From assembly GCF_023509525.1 (NCBI RefSeq), contig NZ_JAKNCJ010000004.1, forward strand, positions 124,001 to 188,000: a stretch of 64,000 nt of DNA, given 5' to 3'. Each line of letters begins with the position of its first letter. Position 1 is the first letter of the stretch. The translations under genes were made by a program, and so were the position numbers. A model generated the notes under the pieces. That model had not been told where the DNA came from. It ran no database searches and worked only from the letters and a program-made list of their open reading frames with translations. Of the stretch, positions 16,744-25,110 are shown in pieces. This DNA is from Brachybacterium equifaecis (GTDB lineage Bacteria; Actinomycetota; Actinomycetes; Actinomycetales; Dermabacteraceae).

Positions 16744-18164
16744 GGGGTCTGTCGGAAAGTTTGTGTGTGAGGGGTTCGGCGTGATCGGTTCGGCTTCGGT
16801 CGGACGGGAAGATGAATCACGTCATGAGCACTGAATTGAAGACAACAACTGAGCAATCCGAGACCGTCGATCTGCGAACCGGGGAGGTCCTTCCTGCGCC
16901 GCCGAATATCATCGCGGTCGCGGAGCAACTCGTGGCTGCCGCTCGTGGTCAAGGGATCGAACTGACTGGCCCGAACGGGCTGCTGACGGGACTGACCCGG
17001 CAGGTCCTGCAGTCCGCGTTGGAAGCGGAGCTGACCGAGCACCTTGGCTACGACCCGGGCGATCGGGTCGGGAAGCAGACGCCGAACAGCCGGAACGGAT
17101 CCACGCCGAAGACGGTGCGGACCGAGATCGGCGATCTCACGATCCAGGTCCCGAGGGACCGGGCGGGCACGTTCGCGCCGGTGGTGGTGCCCAAGCATCA
17201 GCGCCGGATCGCGGGGTTCGACGAGGCGGTGATCTCGCTGTATGCGAAGGGCATGACCACCGGCGATATCGCCAAGCACCTCTCCGATCTCTACGGATCA
17301 GACGTCTCTCGTGATCTGGTGTCGACGGTGACCGACAAGGTGCTCGGCGACATGCAGGAATGGCAAGCCCGTCCGCTGGACGTCGTCTATCCCGTGGTTC
17401 TGATCGACACGCTCGTGATCAAGGTCCGCGACGGGCAGGTCGCCAACCGGCCTGTCTACGTCGCTGTCGGCATCGATCTCGAGGGTCACCGTGACGTTCT
17501 CGGGTTGTGGATGGGACCGACCGGCGGGGAGGGCGCGAAGCAGTGGATGAACATGCTCACGGAGCTGCGCAACCGTGGTGTCGCCGATGTCTGCATCGTC
17601 TGCTGCGACGGACTCAAAGGCCTCCCCGATGCGATCACCGCGATCTGGCCCCTCGCAACGGTGCAGCAGTGTGTCGTGCATCTCGTGCGGAACTCACTTC
17701 GATACGCGTCGAAGAAGTACTGGTCCAAGATCACCGGGCAGCTCCGCGAGGTCTATACCGCTCCGACCGTCGCAGCGGCCGAGGCGAGATTCGCGGAGTT
17801 CGCCGAGCAATGGCGGAGCCTGTATCCGGCGATGATCCAGATGTGGGAGAGCGCGTGGGGCGAGTTCGTGCCGTTCCTGAAGTTCCCGCCCGAGATCAGA
17901 CGCCTCATCTATACGACCAATGGGATCGAGTCGCTCAATGCCAGGTTCCGGCAGGCCACGAGACGCCGCGGGCACTTCCCCAACGAGCAGGCGGCGATGA
18001 AGGTGCTCTACCTGACGGTGCTCGAGCGGCGCCCGAATCGCACGAACCCGACCGGGCAGATCGCCGGCTGGAAAGCTATCCTGAATACCCTATCCATCAC
18101 CTACGGCGACCGCCTAGGAATCAACTAAGCCGAAGCCCCATACACAAAGGAACGGACAGACCCC
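16744..18164. mobile_element. IS256-family insertion sequence (second copy)
   Basis: The ends GGGGTCTGTC (16744) and GACAGACCCC (to 18164) begin imperfect inverted repeats of about 38 bp that also share TTTGTGT and TTCGGC. The length is 1421 bp with one transposase gene. It truncates the gene fragment that follows at 18166. Confidence 0.82.
16812..18128 (+). CDS. IS256-family transposase
   Basis: The transposase has 438 residues, or 434 from a second ATG at 16824. It is full length with the mutator-type signatures VVLIDTLVIKVRDGQ (first Asp), IVCCDGLKGLPDAI (second Asp), CVVHLVRNSLRY and YTTNGIESLNARFRQATRRR (catalytic Glu). It moves the surrounding element. It is quite different from the transposase at 4749-5999 and belongs to another branch of the family. 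Confidence 0.95.
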   Translation: MNHVMSTELKTTTEQSETVDLRTGEVLPAPPNIIAVAEQLVAAARGQGIELTGPNGLLTGLTRQVLQSALEAELTEHLGYDPGDRVGKQTPNSRNGSTPKTVRTEIGDLTIQVPRDRAGTFAPVVVPKHQRRIAGFDEAVISLYAKGMTTGDIAKHLSDLYGSDVSRDLVSTVTDKVLGDMQEWQARPLDVVYPVVLIDTLVIKVRDGQVANRPVYVAVGIDLEGHRDVLGLWMGPTGGEGAKQWMNMLTELRNRGVADVCIVCCDGLKGLPDAITAIWPLATVQQCVVHLVRNSLRYASKKYWSKITGQLREVYTAPTVAAAEARFAEFAEQWRSLYPAMIQMWESAWGEFVPFLKFPPEIRRLIYTTNGIESLNARFRQATRRRGHFPNEQAAMKVLYLTVLERRPNRTNPTGQIAGWKAILNTLSITYGDRLGIN

Positions 18165-18165
18165 G

Positions 18166-18428
18166 GCCTGGACGAGAGCGGCACACCGCGCCGCCCCGAC
18201 CCACTGCCGGACGGCTGGGACGAATACGTCGAGGACAGCTGGGACGCCTGGAGCCTGACCTTCCACCGACTCTGGCCCGTCGACGAGCCCATGACCACCA
18301 ATGAGCTCGGCGCCGTCCTGGCCGACCTCTGCCGGCTGATGAACGCCTGGATGCGCTCGATCGGCGTCAACTGGGGCCTCACCGACGACGACCAGGAATA
18401 CATCTTCTGGGAGAAGGACCGCTACTAG
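18166..18428 (+). pseudogene. Hypothetical protein C-terminal fragment cut by the IS
   Basis: An open frame runs out of the IS end and stops at a TAG within the CTAG target of the next transposon. It encodes about 87 acidic, Trp-rich residues (DGWDEYVEDSWDAW ... RLMNAWMRSIGVNWG) ending FWEKDRY. I do not recognise the family. The 5' part was lost to the IS. It probably belongs to the same plasmid backbone as the genes after 20943. Confidence 0.55.
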
Positions 18429-19093
18429 GTGTACTGACCGGGGACGTTAGTCGACGCTTGCGGCGCTGGTAGAACTCGCGTCAGGGCCGCGGCATCGCCG
18501 GTGACATCCACGCCCTGCGCGATAGCGGCGGGCAGAGGCATTGCGCCTTGTAGGAGGGCAACCAGTACCGGCCCGGGGCCTGTAACACCCGCCAGGGGGC
18601 TGACATCGCGCTGGCAAGGGTCCACCGTGATGGTCCCGTCGGCGGCGGTGAGGTCGAAGCCGTCGTCGAAGGTGCCGAACCGGATCAGGATCGGTGGCTC
18701 GTCCGGTCTGTGATCCGCGAGGAGGAAGCGTGCCGGTTGGCTGAGCCAGTGCATCTGGAAGATCGCATCACTCGGCGCGTCTGGAACCGTCGGTGCACCC
18801 CACTTCAGAAGCTCGCGCAGCACTCCGTCCAGGGCCCGGCCACGCTCGGTAAGCCGATACGTTGGCGTGCCCGGGGTTCCCGGGGCGGGCTCGCGGGCGA
18901 CGACACCGTTGGTCTCGAGGTCCCGCAGACGCTGGGTGAGCAGGTTTGTCGCGATGCCAGGCAGGCCGCGCTGGACTTCGCCAAAGCGCAATGCGCCCCC
19001 GATCAGCAGCTCACGCACGATCAGGAGAGTCCACCGGTCACCGACGACATCCAGGGCGCGAGCGATCGAGCAGAGCTGTCCGTAGGACTTCAC
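18425..19093 (-). CDS. HxlR-family winged-helix regulator
   Basis: The product is 222 residues from a GTG at 19093 (VKSYGQLCSIARALDVVGDR). The HxlR core follows: WTLLIVRELLIGG, LRFGEVQRGLPGIATNLLTQRL and a wing. The C-terminal half is an extra sterol-carrier-like domain common in actinobacterial HxlR proteins. Frames reaching further upstream would run through the operators and into the divergent gene. The last residues (NVPGQYT) are encoded by the transposon inverted repeat. It should control itself and the divergent SnoaL/TfoX pair through the two palindromes between them. Confidence 0.85.
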   Translation of the reverse strand: MKSYGQLCSIARALDVVGDRWTLLIVRELLIGGALRFGEVQRGLPGIATNLLTQRLRDLETNGVVAREPAPGTPGTPTYRLTERGRALDGVLRELLKWGAPTVPDAPSDAIFQMHWLSQPARFLLADHRPDEPPILIRFGTFDDGFDLTAADGTITVDPCQRDVSPLAGVTGPGPVLVALLQGAMPLPAAIAQGVDVTGDAAALTRVLPAPQASTNVPGQYT

Positions 19094-19102
19094 CTGAACC
19101 CC

Positions 19103-19138
19103 CTTGACTTTATCAAGTGCCTGCTTGAGAGTATCAAG
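19103..19138. promoter_or_regulatory. Paired HxlR operator
   Basis: Two palindromes CTTGA-N5-TCAAG at 19103-19117 and 19124-19138 lie 21 bp apart, two helical turns, between the divergent HxlR and SnoaL-like genes. The spacing would place two dimers on the same DNA face. They are very likely the operator of this HxlR protein. Confidence 0.65.
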
Positions 19139-19163
19139 CACCATTTTCACACCAAGGAGAGCC

Positions 19164-19550
19164 ATGCCCGCCACCCTGTCTTCTGCCTCACCTCAGACCC
19201 TCAAGGACTACTACCGGATCCTCGAGTCCGGCATCGACAGTTACCAGAATGGGGCTGACCTACGGCCTCTGCTGGGTGACCACCTCGACTTCACGGGCTC
19301 CCTCGCTGGACACCTCCCCGACGCCACCGATGGCTTCCTGGGCGGGGTTGCCGGTTTCATTGCGACGGTCAAGCAGATCGAGATCATCCACGACGTGCAC
19401 GGCCCTAACGGCTCCGCCGTGCTCTATACGGCGACCATGCCCGGCGGTCCCATGACCTTCGCGGAGTTCTTCACCTTCGACGGCGGACGCATCGCGTCCT
19501 TGAACCTTCACTACAGCGGCCCCGAGTACATCGAGAAGGGTGGACGATGA
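19164..19550 (+). CDS. SnoaL-like (NTF2-fold) polyketide-cyclase family protein
   Basis: A 128-residue protein with AAGGAG before the ATG. The pattern LKDYYRILESGI, then LLGDHLDFTGSLAG, GGVAGFIATV and the C-terminal EFFTFDGGRIASLNLHYS is that of the NTF2-like/SnoaL fold, cone-shaped proteins that bind or isomerise small molecules. It overlaps the TfoX-domain gene by 4 bp. It is passenger cargo of the transposon, and its substrate is unknown. Confidence 0.75.
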   Translation: MPATLSSASPQTLKDYYRILESGIDSYQNGADLRPLLGDHLDFTGSLAGHLPDATDGFLGGVAGFIATVKQIEIIHDVHGPNGSAVLYTATMPGGPMTFAEFFTFDGGRIASLNLHYSGPEYIEKGGR

Positions 19551-19879
19551 CAGCACAGAAGGACCTGGTCGAGCGAGTTCGTGACGCGCTAAGAGCTCGC
19601 AACCCTCGTGAGGTGTCGATGTTCGGGGGAGTGTCGTTCATGGTCGAGGACCGGATGGTCGTCGCCGCTCGTCGGGAAGGGACACTCCTGCTACGCATCG
19701 ACCCCACTGACGCGGAAGACCTGCTCACCCGCCCTGGTGCTCACCCTGCGCTCATGGGCGCAGACCGCCCCATGGGCGACGGCTGGATCTGCGTCGAGCA
19801 GGCCGCACTACAGGGACCTGGGCTCGAGTCCTGGCTCGAGCCAGCACTCACCTTCCATGCAGCGCAAGGCGCCGAGTAG
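19547..19879 (+). CDS. TfoX N-terminal domain protein
   Basis: The 110-residue protein has the hallmark REVSMFGGVSFMVEDRMVVAA and a LLLRIDPTDAEDLL strand-helix unit, as in the TfoX N-terminal domain (the YjhX/TfoX_N fold). Stand-alone versions are common in actinobacteria, often in small operons, with unclear roles. It is translationally coupled to the SnoaL-like gene. Confidence 0.8.
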   Translation: MTAQKDLVERVRDALRARNPREVSMFGGVSFMVEDRMVVAARREGTLLLRIDPTDAEDLLTRPGAHPALMGADRPMGDGWICVEQAALQGPGLESWLEPALTFHAAQGAE

Positions 19880-19955
19880 AGATCTCTACTCCAACTCCAT
19901 CATCCGGTGGCCGGTCGCAAACGCGGCCGGCCACCGATCTATCTCAGGAGGCACT

Positions 19956-20942
19956 TTGAGTCATCGCAATGCCGCGCTGACCCCACGTCATCGTCTACGA
20001 GTCGCACGCCTCGTCATCGAGGAAGGATGGCCGATCAGCAAAGTCGCTGCCCGCTTCCAGGTGTCGTGGCCAACCGTGAAGCGGTGGGTCGACCGCTACC
20101 TTGCTGGCGAGCCGATGCAGGACCGGTCGTCACGGCCGAAATCTTCGCCGAACAAGACGAGCAAGAAGACGACAAAACGGTGCGTGAGCCTACGAATGCG
20201 CCTGAGGGAAGGGCCTGTTCAACTCGCAGCCCGACTCGGCATCGCCCCGGCCACGGTCCACCGCATCCTTACGACCGCGCGCATGAATCGACTTTCCTAC
20301 GTCGACCGTGCCACCGGCGAGCCGATCCGCCGATACGAACACGACCACCCTGGCTCGCTCGTGCACGTGGACGTCAAGAAGCTCGGGAACATCCCCGACG
20401 GTGGGGGCTGGCGCTTTGTCGGCCGACTCCAAGGCGAACGCAACCGCGCCGCCACGCCCGGGAAGCCGAAGAGCAAATGGCACAACCCAAAGCTCGGGTA
20501 CGCGTTCGTGCACACCGTCATTGACGACCACTCCCGCGTCGCGTACACCGAGGTCCACGACGACGAGACCGCCATCACCGCCGTCGCCGTCCTGCACCGG
20601 GCGGTCGAGTGGTTCGCAGACCGCGGCGTCACCATCGAACGGGTGCTGTCTGACAATGGCGGGGCATACCGGTCACACCTGTGGCGCGACACCTGCGAGG
20701 CCCTATCGATCACCCCGAAGCGGACCCGTCCGTACCGGCCGCAGACCAACGGAAAAGTGGAGCGCTTCTACCGGACCATGGCCGACGGGTGGGCGTACGC
20801 CCGCTGTTACACCACCGAGCAAGAACGACGTGACGCCCTGCCGGACTGGCTGCACCAGTACAACGAACACCGTCCGCATACCGCCTGCGGCAACCAGCCG
20901 CCCTCCTCGCGATTGATCAACGTGCCCGGTCAGTACATCTAG
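19956..20942 (+). CDS. IS481-family transposase
   Basis: The product is 328 residues from a TTG with AGGAG just before it. The N-terminal HTH is VARLVIEEGWPISKVAARFQ and the retroviral-type integrase core has HVDVKKLG (first Asp), VLSDNGGAYRS (second Asp) and NGKVERFYRTMADG (Glu). It ends in the inverted repeat (NVPGQYI), with the TAG supplied by the target. It moves the whole 2.5-kb unit. Confidence 0.95.
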   Translation: MSHRNAALTPRHRLRVARLVIEEGWPISKVAARFQVSWPTVKRWVDRYLAGEPMQDRSSRPKSSPNKTSKKTTKRCVSLRMRLREGPVQLAARLGIAPATVHRILTTARMNRLSYVDRATGEPIRRYEHDHPGSLVHVDVKKLGNIPDGGGWRFVGRLQGERNRAATPGKPKSKWHNPKLGYAFVHTVIDDHSRVAYTEVHDDETAITAVAVLHRAVEWFADRGVTIERVLSDNGGAYRSHLWRDTCEALSITPKRTRPYRPQTNGKVERFYRTMADGWAYARCYTTEQERRDALPDWLHQYNEHRPHTACGNQPPSSRLINVPGQYI

Positions 20943-20943
20943 A

Positions 20944-21290
20944 AGACCGGTGCCCCCGAAGAGGCATCCGCGCTCGCGTACATCGTGATCGAGAAGGAGA
21001 AGATCGACCTGCACACGATCCGCTTCGTCGGGGCGGACGGTTCGCTGCTGGACGACTCCGCCGGCGTCGGGTGGGCGATGCGGGTGGTCCGGCTGCTCGA
21101 GGTTCCCGTGATGGCACTGCGCCACCTGGCCGATGTCGGCGGGCCGCTGATCTCCCCGCAGGAGGCTGAGCTGCCCGCAGAGTTCGGCGAGATGCGGGTG
21201 CGCGGATACCTCATGCTCGGACACCTGATCGCGCCGGTGCGCGAGGATCCCGCGGATGGGCAGTCTGAGGCCGAGGACTCGGAGAGCTGA
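20944..21290 (+). pseudogene. Hypothetical protein, 5' end lost at the transposon
   Basis: The frame is open from the transposon boundary (first possible start GTG 20985). The 101 residues from there carry VIEKEKIDLHTIRFVGADGS, LLEVPVMALRHLADVGG and an acidic end. I do not recognise the family. It may be complete from 20985, but no ribosome site is seen, and the reading frame continues upstream into the target site, so 5' truncation is more likely. Confidence 0.5.
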
Positions 21291-21299
21291 GCACCTGAC

Positions 21300-21335
21300 G
21301 GACTGGAACGGCGGGCTGCGGGACATCACCTGGTG
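21300..21335 (+). promoter_or_regulatory. P1 promoter (leadered)
   Basis: GGACTG, 17 bp, ACATCACC; predicted start at G21335, 47 nt before the ATG at 21382, which has its own GGAGG site. It lies at the end of the preceding frame. Confidence 0.75.
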
Positions 21336-21381
21336 TCAGCGCCCGCCGTCTCCTGCATCTGCACCCCTCCCGGAGGACCCC

Positions 21382-21865
21382 ATGAACCCCGACCTGCCGT
21401 ATGTCGCCACCGGAGGCGTGAGACCCCTGCCTTCATCATCCCCATCGTCGCGATCGGGCTCTTGATCGGCTTCTTCGCGTGGATCGCCATCGCGCTCGGC
21501 GGCTACTCCCCGTCCACCGTCCGCGAGCGCCGTATCAAGGGCGCGGCGGTCGGCGTCGTCGCCCTCCTGCTGTGTGGCGGCGGCACCGCCATGGTCATCT
21601 CCGACGCCGACAACTTCCCGCAGATCCGCGACGTCGAGGACTTCCACTCGTGGGCCGACGGCCGCTACCTCGAGGACTTCACGGACGCCGACGCGCAGCG
21701 GATCGCCGACATGATCGGCGGATCGCCGACATGATCGGCGCGCGCTCCACGAAGCCCGTCATCACCGAGGACGGCACCGCGGTCGGCTACCTGCACGACG
21801 CAGGCAGCGGCCGGCTGATCCTCACGGGCGCGAGCGGCGACGAACTCACGCGCGAGGCTCGCTGA
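21382..21865 (+). pseudogene. Small membrane protein, broken by two frameshifts
   Basis: It starts MNPDLPYVATGG after GGAGGA and a P1 promoter, like its paralogues at 21871 (MDADLPY) and 62057 (MDPNLPL). The membrane segment (AFIIPIVAIGLLIGFFAWIA) lies in the next frame, so a base was gained or lost near 21420. A 20-bp tandem duplication at 21701-21740 then shifts the frame again and creates a stop. If one copy is removed, the frame runs on through RIADMIGARSTKPVITEDG to the end at 21865. The intact form would have about 155 residues: one or two membrane helices and an extracytoplasmic domain. The function is unknown. Confidence 0.75.
21701..21740. repeat. 20-bp perfect tandem duplication inside a gene
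   Basis: GATCGCCGACATGATCGGCG occurs twice in a row. As 20 is not a multiple of three, it shifts the frame of the membrane protein gene and brings a TGA into frame. It looks recent because the copies are identical. Confidence 0.9.
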
Positions 21866-21870
21866 CCGCC

Positions 21871-22344
21871 ATGGACGCCGACCTTCCCTATCCCGCTTCC
21901 GGCAGCATCCTCACCATCGGCACCGGGGCCTCCCTCCTGTTCCTGTTCCTGGTGTTCGGAGGGCTCACGGCCGCCTGCCTGGTGTCCTCGGGGAACGGAG
22001 AGCCCGTCCCCGCGAGGGCGCGCCTCGCCCGCATCGCCGCTGCCTCCCTCGCAGTCGCGGCATTCCTCTGCATCGGAACCGCGGTCCTGATGAGAGCCGA
22101 CAGCGATCCCCGCATCCGCGACGCCACCGGGTCCTTCCACGTCTGGGCCGACGAGCGCTATCAGGAGCACTTCACCCCAGAGGACGCCCGGCGCATCGCC
22201 GCGATGATCAACAACGGAGACGACGACCCGGTCATCACGGACCACGGGACGCTGGTCTCCTACGCTTACGACGCCGACGCCGACCGCCTGGTGCTGATCG
22301 GTGGCGACGGCGCCGAGCTTCCCCTGCGGTTCCCCGCGCGCTGA
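21871..22344 (+). CDS. Small membrane protein, paralogue of 21382 and 62057
   Basis: A 157-residue protein: MDADLPYPASGSI, a first membrane helix (ASLLFLFLVFGGLTAACLV), a second (IAAASLAVAAFLCIGTAVLM), then a domain with GSFHVWADERYQEHFTPEDA and ending in strands (LVSYAYDADADRLVLIGGDG). The C-terminal domain matches the broken gene before it (HSWADGRYLEDFTDADA ... GRLILTGASGDE), so the two are tandem duplicates. Its role is unknown; three copies on one element suggest a selected surface function. Confidence 0.7.
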   Translation: MDADLPYPASGSILTIGTGASLLFLFLVFGGLTAACLVSSGNGEPVPARARLARIAAASLAVAAFLCIGTAVLMRADSDPRIRDATGSFHVWADERYQEHFTPEDARRIAAMINNGDDDPVITDHGTLVSYAYDADADRLVLIGGDGAELPLRFPAR

Positions 22345-22380
22345 CTGCCGCCCGTTCGTGCTGCGGCACATACCCCGGCA
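22345..22380 (+). promoter_or_regulatory. P1 promoter (leaderless gene)
   Basis: ACATACCC at 22368; the A of the ATG is 12 nt later. The -35 region CTGCCG is weak. Confidence 0.65.
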
Positions 22381-23390
22381 TGAGCACCAAGATCAGCGCC
22401 GGCGCCGAGTCCGCCCGCGAGAACGCACGCAAGGCCGACGGCAAGTTCGGCAGCTACCAGTCCCCGAGGGCCGACGGGGTGGATCTCGCGGGCCTCGCTG
22501 CGGACCCGTTCGCCGGACGCCGCAACCTCTCCGAGATCCCCGAGGAGGAGCGCCCCCGCATCCTCGTGGACGTCTCCCGCTTCGAGGAGGACGACCGCGG
22601 CAACCAGTTCTCGATGCCGCGCGAGGAGGTCGACATCACCGACTACGTCCAGGAGCGCCCTGAGATCCTCGATCAGATCGCATCGGAATACGACATCCCG
22701 CTGGACGGCGATCTCGAAGGGGATGACTTCTCCGTCTACTCGTACGACAGCGTGCACTCCGACGCTGTGCTCGAGTGGAGCGGTGTTCGCGGCGGCAGCC
22801 GAGGCACCGACATCGACATCTCTGGCGGCGTCGCCAAGTACCTCGAGCAGTGCCGCGAGCTGAACGTCCGCCCCCTCTCGGACGATGCGGACCACGAGTT
22901 CCGGATGCGGGTGCGCGCCACGACGATCCGCAGCGAAGCGGCCGAGGAGGCCAAGCGCGCGATCCAGAAGGCCGTCGCGAAGACGCACTCCGCCCGGGAC
23001 TGGATGACCCCGAAGCAGCTCGCCGCGCAGTCCGCCCGCCTGATGTACCAGGAGCTCCTCAAAGAGGAGGCGATGGAGTCAGTCGACGGACTGCGCGCGG
23101 AGGGGCGCGAGATCGGTGCCGCCTACGTCGTCATCGAGAACTCCGAGGACGAGACCGAGACCCTCTCCGCCTTCCCCCGCTACTTCACCGCCGACGGCGA
23201 AGAGGTCGAGCCTGACGACCCGACCTCTGACGCGGCCCAGGCGTGGGCGGGCGTGGACCTCCAGACCCTGCACGGCGAGATGACCGGCGACGTCGATCGC
23301 AGAGGGCTGGAGGCGAACGCACTGCCCTCGAGCGTCCAGAAGAGCGCCGCCGCGATCTACCGATGCGTGCCGGAGACCGCGCAGGACTGA
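22380..23390 (+). CDS. Unknown protein with KIS...DGKFG N-terminal tag
   Basis: A 336-residue acidic protein, leaderless behind a P1 promoter. It begins with the tag KIS-x(4)-SAREnARKaDGKFG shared with the products at 48459 and 49260. No membrane segment or known catalytic motif is seen. The C-terminal third (SVDGLRAEGREIGAAYVVIE ... FPRYFTADGEEVEPDD) resembles part of the protein at 53675 (LDGVRALGREIGAQVF ... IPRFYDADGERVDP). A strong hairpin terminator follows. Its function is unknown, and the shared pieces suggest a modular protein family peculiar to this element. Confidence 0.75.
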   Translation: MSTKISAGAESARENARKADGKFGSYQSPRADGVDLAGLAADPFAGRRNLSEIPEEERPRILVDVSRFEEDDRGNQFSMPREEVDITDYVQERPEILDQIASEYDIPLDGDLEGDDFSVYSYDSVHSDAVLEWSGVRGGSRGTDIDISGGVAKYLEQCRELNVRPLSDDADHEFRMRVRATTIRSEAAEEAKRAIQKAVAKTHSARDWMTPKQLAAQSARLMYQELLKEEAMESVDGLRAEGREIGAAYVVIENSEDETETLSAFPRYFTADGEEVEPDDPTSDAAQAWAGVDLQTLHGEMTGDVDRRGLEANALPSSVQKSAAAIYRCVPETAQD

Positions 23391-23408
23391 GCGGACCAGA
23401 CCGGGAAT

Positions 23409-23447
23409 GACCGGCCGCCGGCGGGAACATCCTGCCGGCGGCCGGTC
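23409..23447 (+). terminator. Strong hairpin terminator
   Basis: 14-bp perfect arms (GACCGGCCGCCGGC and its complement) around an 11-nt loop, 19 bp after the stop of the gene at 22380. Confidence 0.7.
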
Positions 23448-23458
23448 CGTGTCCAAGG

Positions 23459-23494
23459 AGTCGAGAGCGCGTCGGCGCGGGACATCACCCAGCA
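23459..23494 (+). promoter_or_regulatory. P1 promoter (leadered)
   Basis: ACATCACC at 23482 with predicted start A23494; the -35 AGTCGA is a partial match. It lies 27 bp ahead of the small basic protein gene. Confidence 0.65.
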
Positions 23495-23520
23495 GATCGA
23501 GACCGAGGAGGGAGAGCACG

Positions 23521-23709
23521 ATGGCGAAGCGCAGCCGCCGCAGCCGCGAGCGGACACCGGGCTTCACGCCGACCTCGAACCCGGAGCTCGCCTCCGCCAT
23601 GCGCGAGCTGCGCCGGTCCTCTGCCGCATCCCGCCACACGCCGCTGCCGCGCAAGGGATCCCGGCAGGAGCGGAAGGCGCAGGCGATCCGCGATCACCGC
23701 GAGGCCTGA
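23521..23709 (+). CDS. Small basic protein
   Basis: A 62-residue, strongly basic protein (MAKRSRRSRERTPGF ... GSRQERKAQAIRDHREA) with GGAGGG before the ATG and its own P1 promoter. It is rich in Arg, Ser and Lys and probably binds nucleic acid. No family is recognised. Confidence 0.65.
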   Translation: MAKRSRRSRERTPGFTPTSNPELASAMRELRRSSAASRHTPLPRKGSRQERKAQAIRDHREA

Positions 23710-23737
23710 GGCCTGTCGCACAGCGCCGGCGGACACC

Positions 23738-23773
23738 GGACGGAACCGTGGCGGCGCGGGACATACCCCGTCA
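23738..23773 (+). promoter_or_regulatory. P1 promoter (leaderless gene)
   Basis: GGACGG, 17 bp, ACATACCC, then the ATG 12 nt after the A. The -35 GGACGG at the same spacing also occurs before the gene at 53008. Confidence 0.75.
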
Positions 23774-25110
23774 TGAGCGAGAACACGACCACTCCCCGCG
23801 AGATCGCCGCGCGCCTGTCCTGGGGGAACGACTGCCTGGTGATCCCTCGCGACTTGTCGCTCGGACGGATCGCCCGCAACACCCTCAGCGTCTCCAGCGC
23901 CAAGAGCATCGAGTCCTGCCCCGCCCGGTGGGCCGCCGAGAAGCTGTTCGACACCTCCGCGCTGTTCGACCCCTCCACCGTCGGCAACGGCGGGCACGAC
24001 GTGCTCGAGCGCCTGTTCCAGCTCCCCGGCGAAGAACGCACCGAGGTGAAGGCCGGCGAGATCCTGGTGGGCGTCGCCGACGACTATGAGCAGGGCACCG
24101 ATCCCCGCTACCTCTTCCCCGAGCTCGCAGACCCTTCCGTGCGCGTGCGCTGGACCGCGGCCGTGTGGGCCGGCATCGCCACCCTCTGGCAGATCGAGGA
24201 CCCCTCGGCCGTCGACGTGTGGGCCACCGAATTCGAGGTCAAGGACGTCTCCCTCTCGGGAGTGCCGTTCGGCGGGTTCATCGACCGCATCGACCGGGTG
24301 CGCGCGAAGACCGGGACGGTGTCCCTGCGGATGGTCGACTACAAGACCGGGAGGGCGATTTCGCAGGAGGACAAGAAGTTCTACGGCGACGCCCACGGCG
24401 ACCAGCTGCGCCTCTACGCATCGGCCGTCGAGCAGATGCTGCGGGACCTGCCCGCTGATCACCCGGACCACGGTCTGAAGGTCACCGAGGCGCTGGACTA
24501 CTACACCAAGCACGGGAAGTCCTCGAAGGTCGCGCTCAGCGCCCCCTACCGCCGCAAGACCCTCGCCGCGCACGTGGAGGCATGGGGCGAGCACGCGAAG
24601 ATCACCCAGTCCGGCCGCTACCCGACCAAGGCCTCCGCGCTGTGCACGTTCTGCCCGCTGGTGCGCCAGTGCCCCGGGCGCTCCGAGAACGTGAACTGGG
24701 CTCGTGTGAAGCCGTCGGCGCTGACCCTCGGGGAGGCTCCGATCATGGGGCCCGTCTCCGAGTACCGGCCGCAGCCGATCATCTTCGGCGATGGCTGGGA
24801 CACGATGCTCCGCGCGCCCGAGATCGACATGGAGGACTGGTTCGCCGCGGATCTCGCCGACCTCGCGCAGAGGTGCGAGCCCGCCGCATGGCAGGCCCCC
24901 GCACTCGAGGCGCCGCCCGGATCCCAGTTCCCGGTGCAGCAGTCCGCACCGCCGATGCTCGCCCTGCCGCAGATGAACCCGTTCCTGCGCATCGGGGAGG
25001 ACGTGTTCGCCGCCGAGCTCGACCCGTTCAGCGCCGACTTCGAGGAGTCGCTGCGCGCGCTCGCCTGGCCGGACCAGGCGCCGCACGGCGAGAGCCCCAC
25101 CGGTCTGTGA
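23773..25110 (+). CDS. RecB/Cas4-like PD-(D/E)XK nuclease
   Basis: A 445-residue protein. It begins with SVSSAKSIESCPARWAAEKL, the usual start of PDDEXK_1 nucleases with the first cluster Cys. The active site is in SGVPFGGFIDRIDRV (Asp) and LRMVDYKTGRAI (the D-x-K box), with a QLRLYASAV (Q motif) helix. Near residue 295 CTFCPLVRQCPG supplies three further cysteines, so an iron-sulfur cluster like that of Cas4/AddB is expected. The C-terminus is a low-complexity extension with short acidic and aromatic motifs. No Cas genes or CRISPR are nearby; a role in plasmid recombination or replication is more likely. Confidence 0.85.
   Translation: MSENTTTPREIAARLSWGNDCLVIPRDLSLGRIARNTLSVSSAKSIESCPARWAAEKLFDTSALFDPSTVGNGGHDVLERLFQLPGEERTEVKAGEILVGVADDYEQGTDPRYLFPELADPSVRVRWTAAVWAGIATLWQIEDPSAVDVWATEFEVKDVSLSGVPFGGFIDRIDRVRAKTGTVSLRMVDYKTGRAISQEDKKFYGDAHGDQLRLYASAVEQMLRDLPADHPDHGLKVTEALDYYTKHGKSSKVALSAPYRRKTLAAHVEAWGEHAKITQSGRYPTKASALCTFCPLVRQCPGRSENVNWARVKPSALTLGEAPIMGPVSEYRPQPIIFGDGWDTMLRAPEIDMEDWFAADLADLAQRCEPAAWQAPALEAPPGSQFPVQQSAPPMLALPQMNPFLRIGEDVFAAELDPFSADFEESLRALAWPDQAPHGESPTGL

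Larger units (their letters stand above)
18430..20937. mobile_element. IS481-type transposon with three passenger genes
   Basis: The 19-bp terminal repeats (18430-18448 and 20919-20937) differ at one position. They are flanked by ACTAGG on the left and TCTAGA on the right, matching the NCTAGN target known for IS481. Inside lie an HxlR regulator, a SnoaL-like protein, a TfoX-domain protein and the transposase. Typical IS481 elements are about 1 kb and carry only the transposase, so this is a cargo-carrying form. The stop codons of the two outermost genes are formed by the TAG of the target site. Confidence 0.78.
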
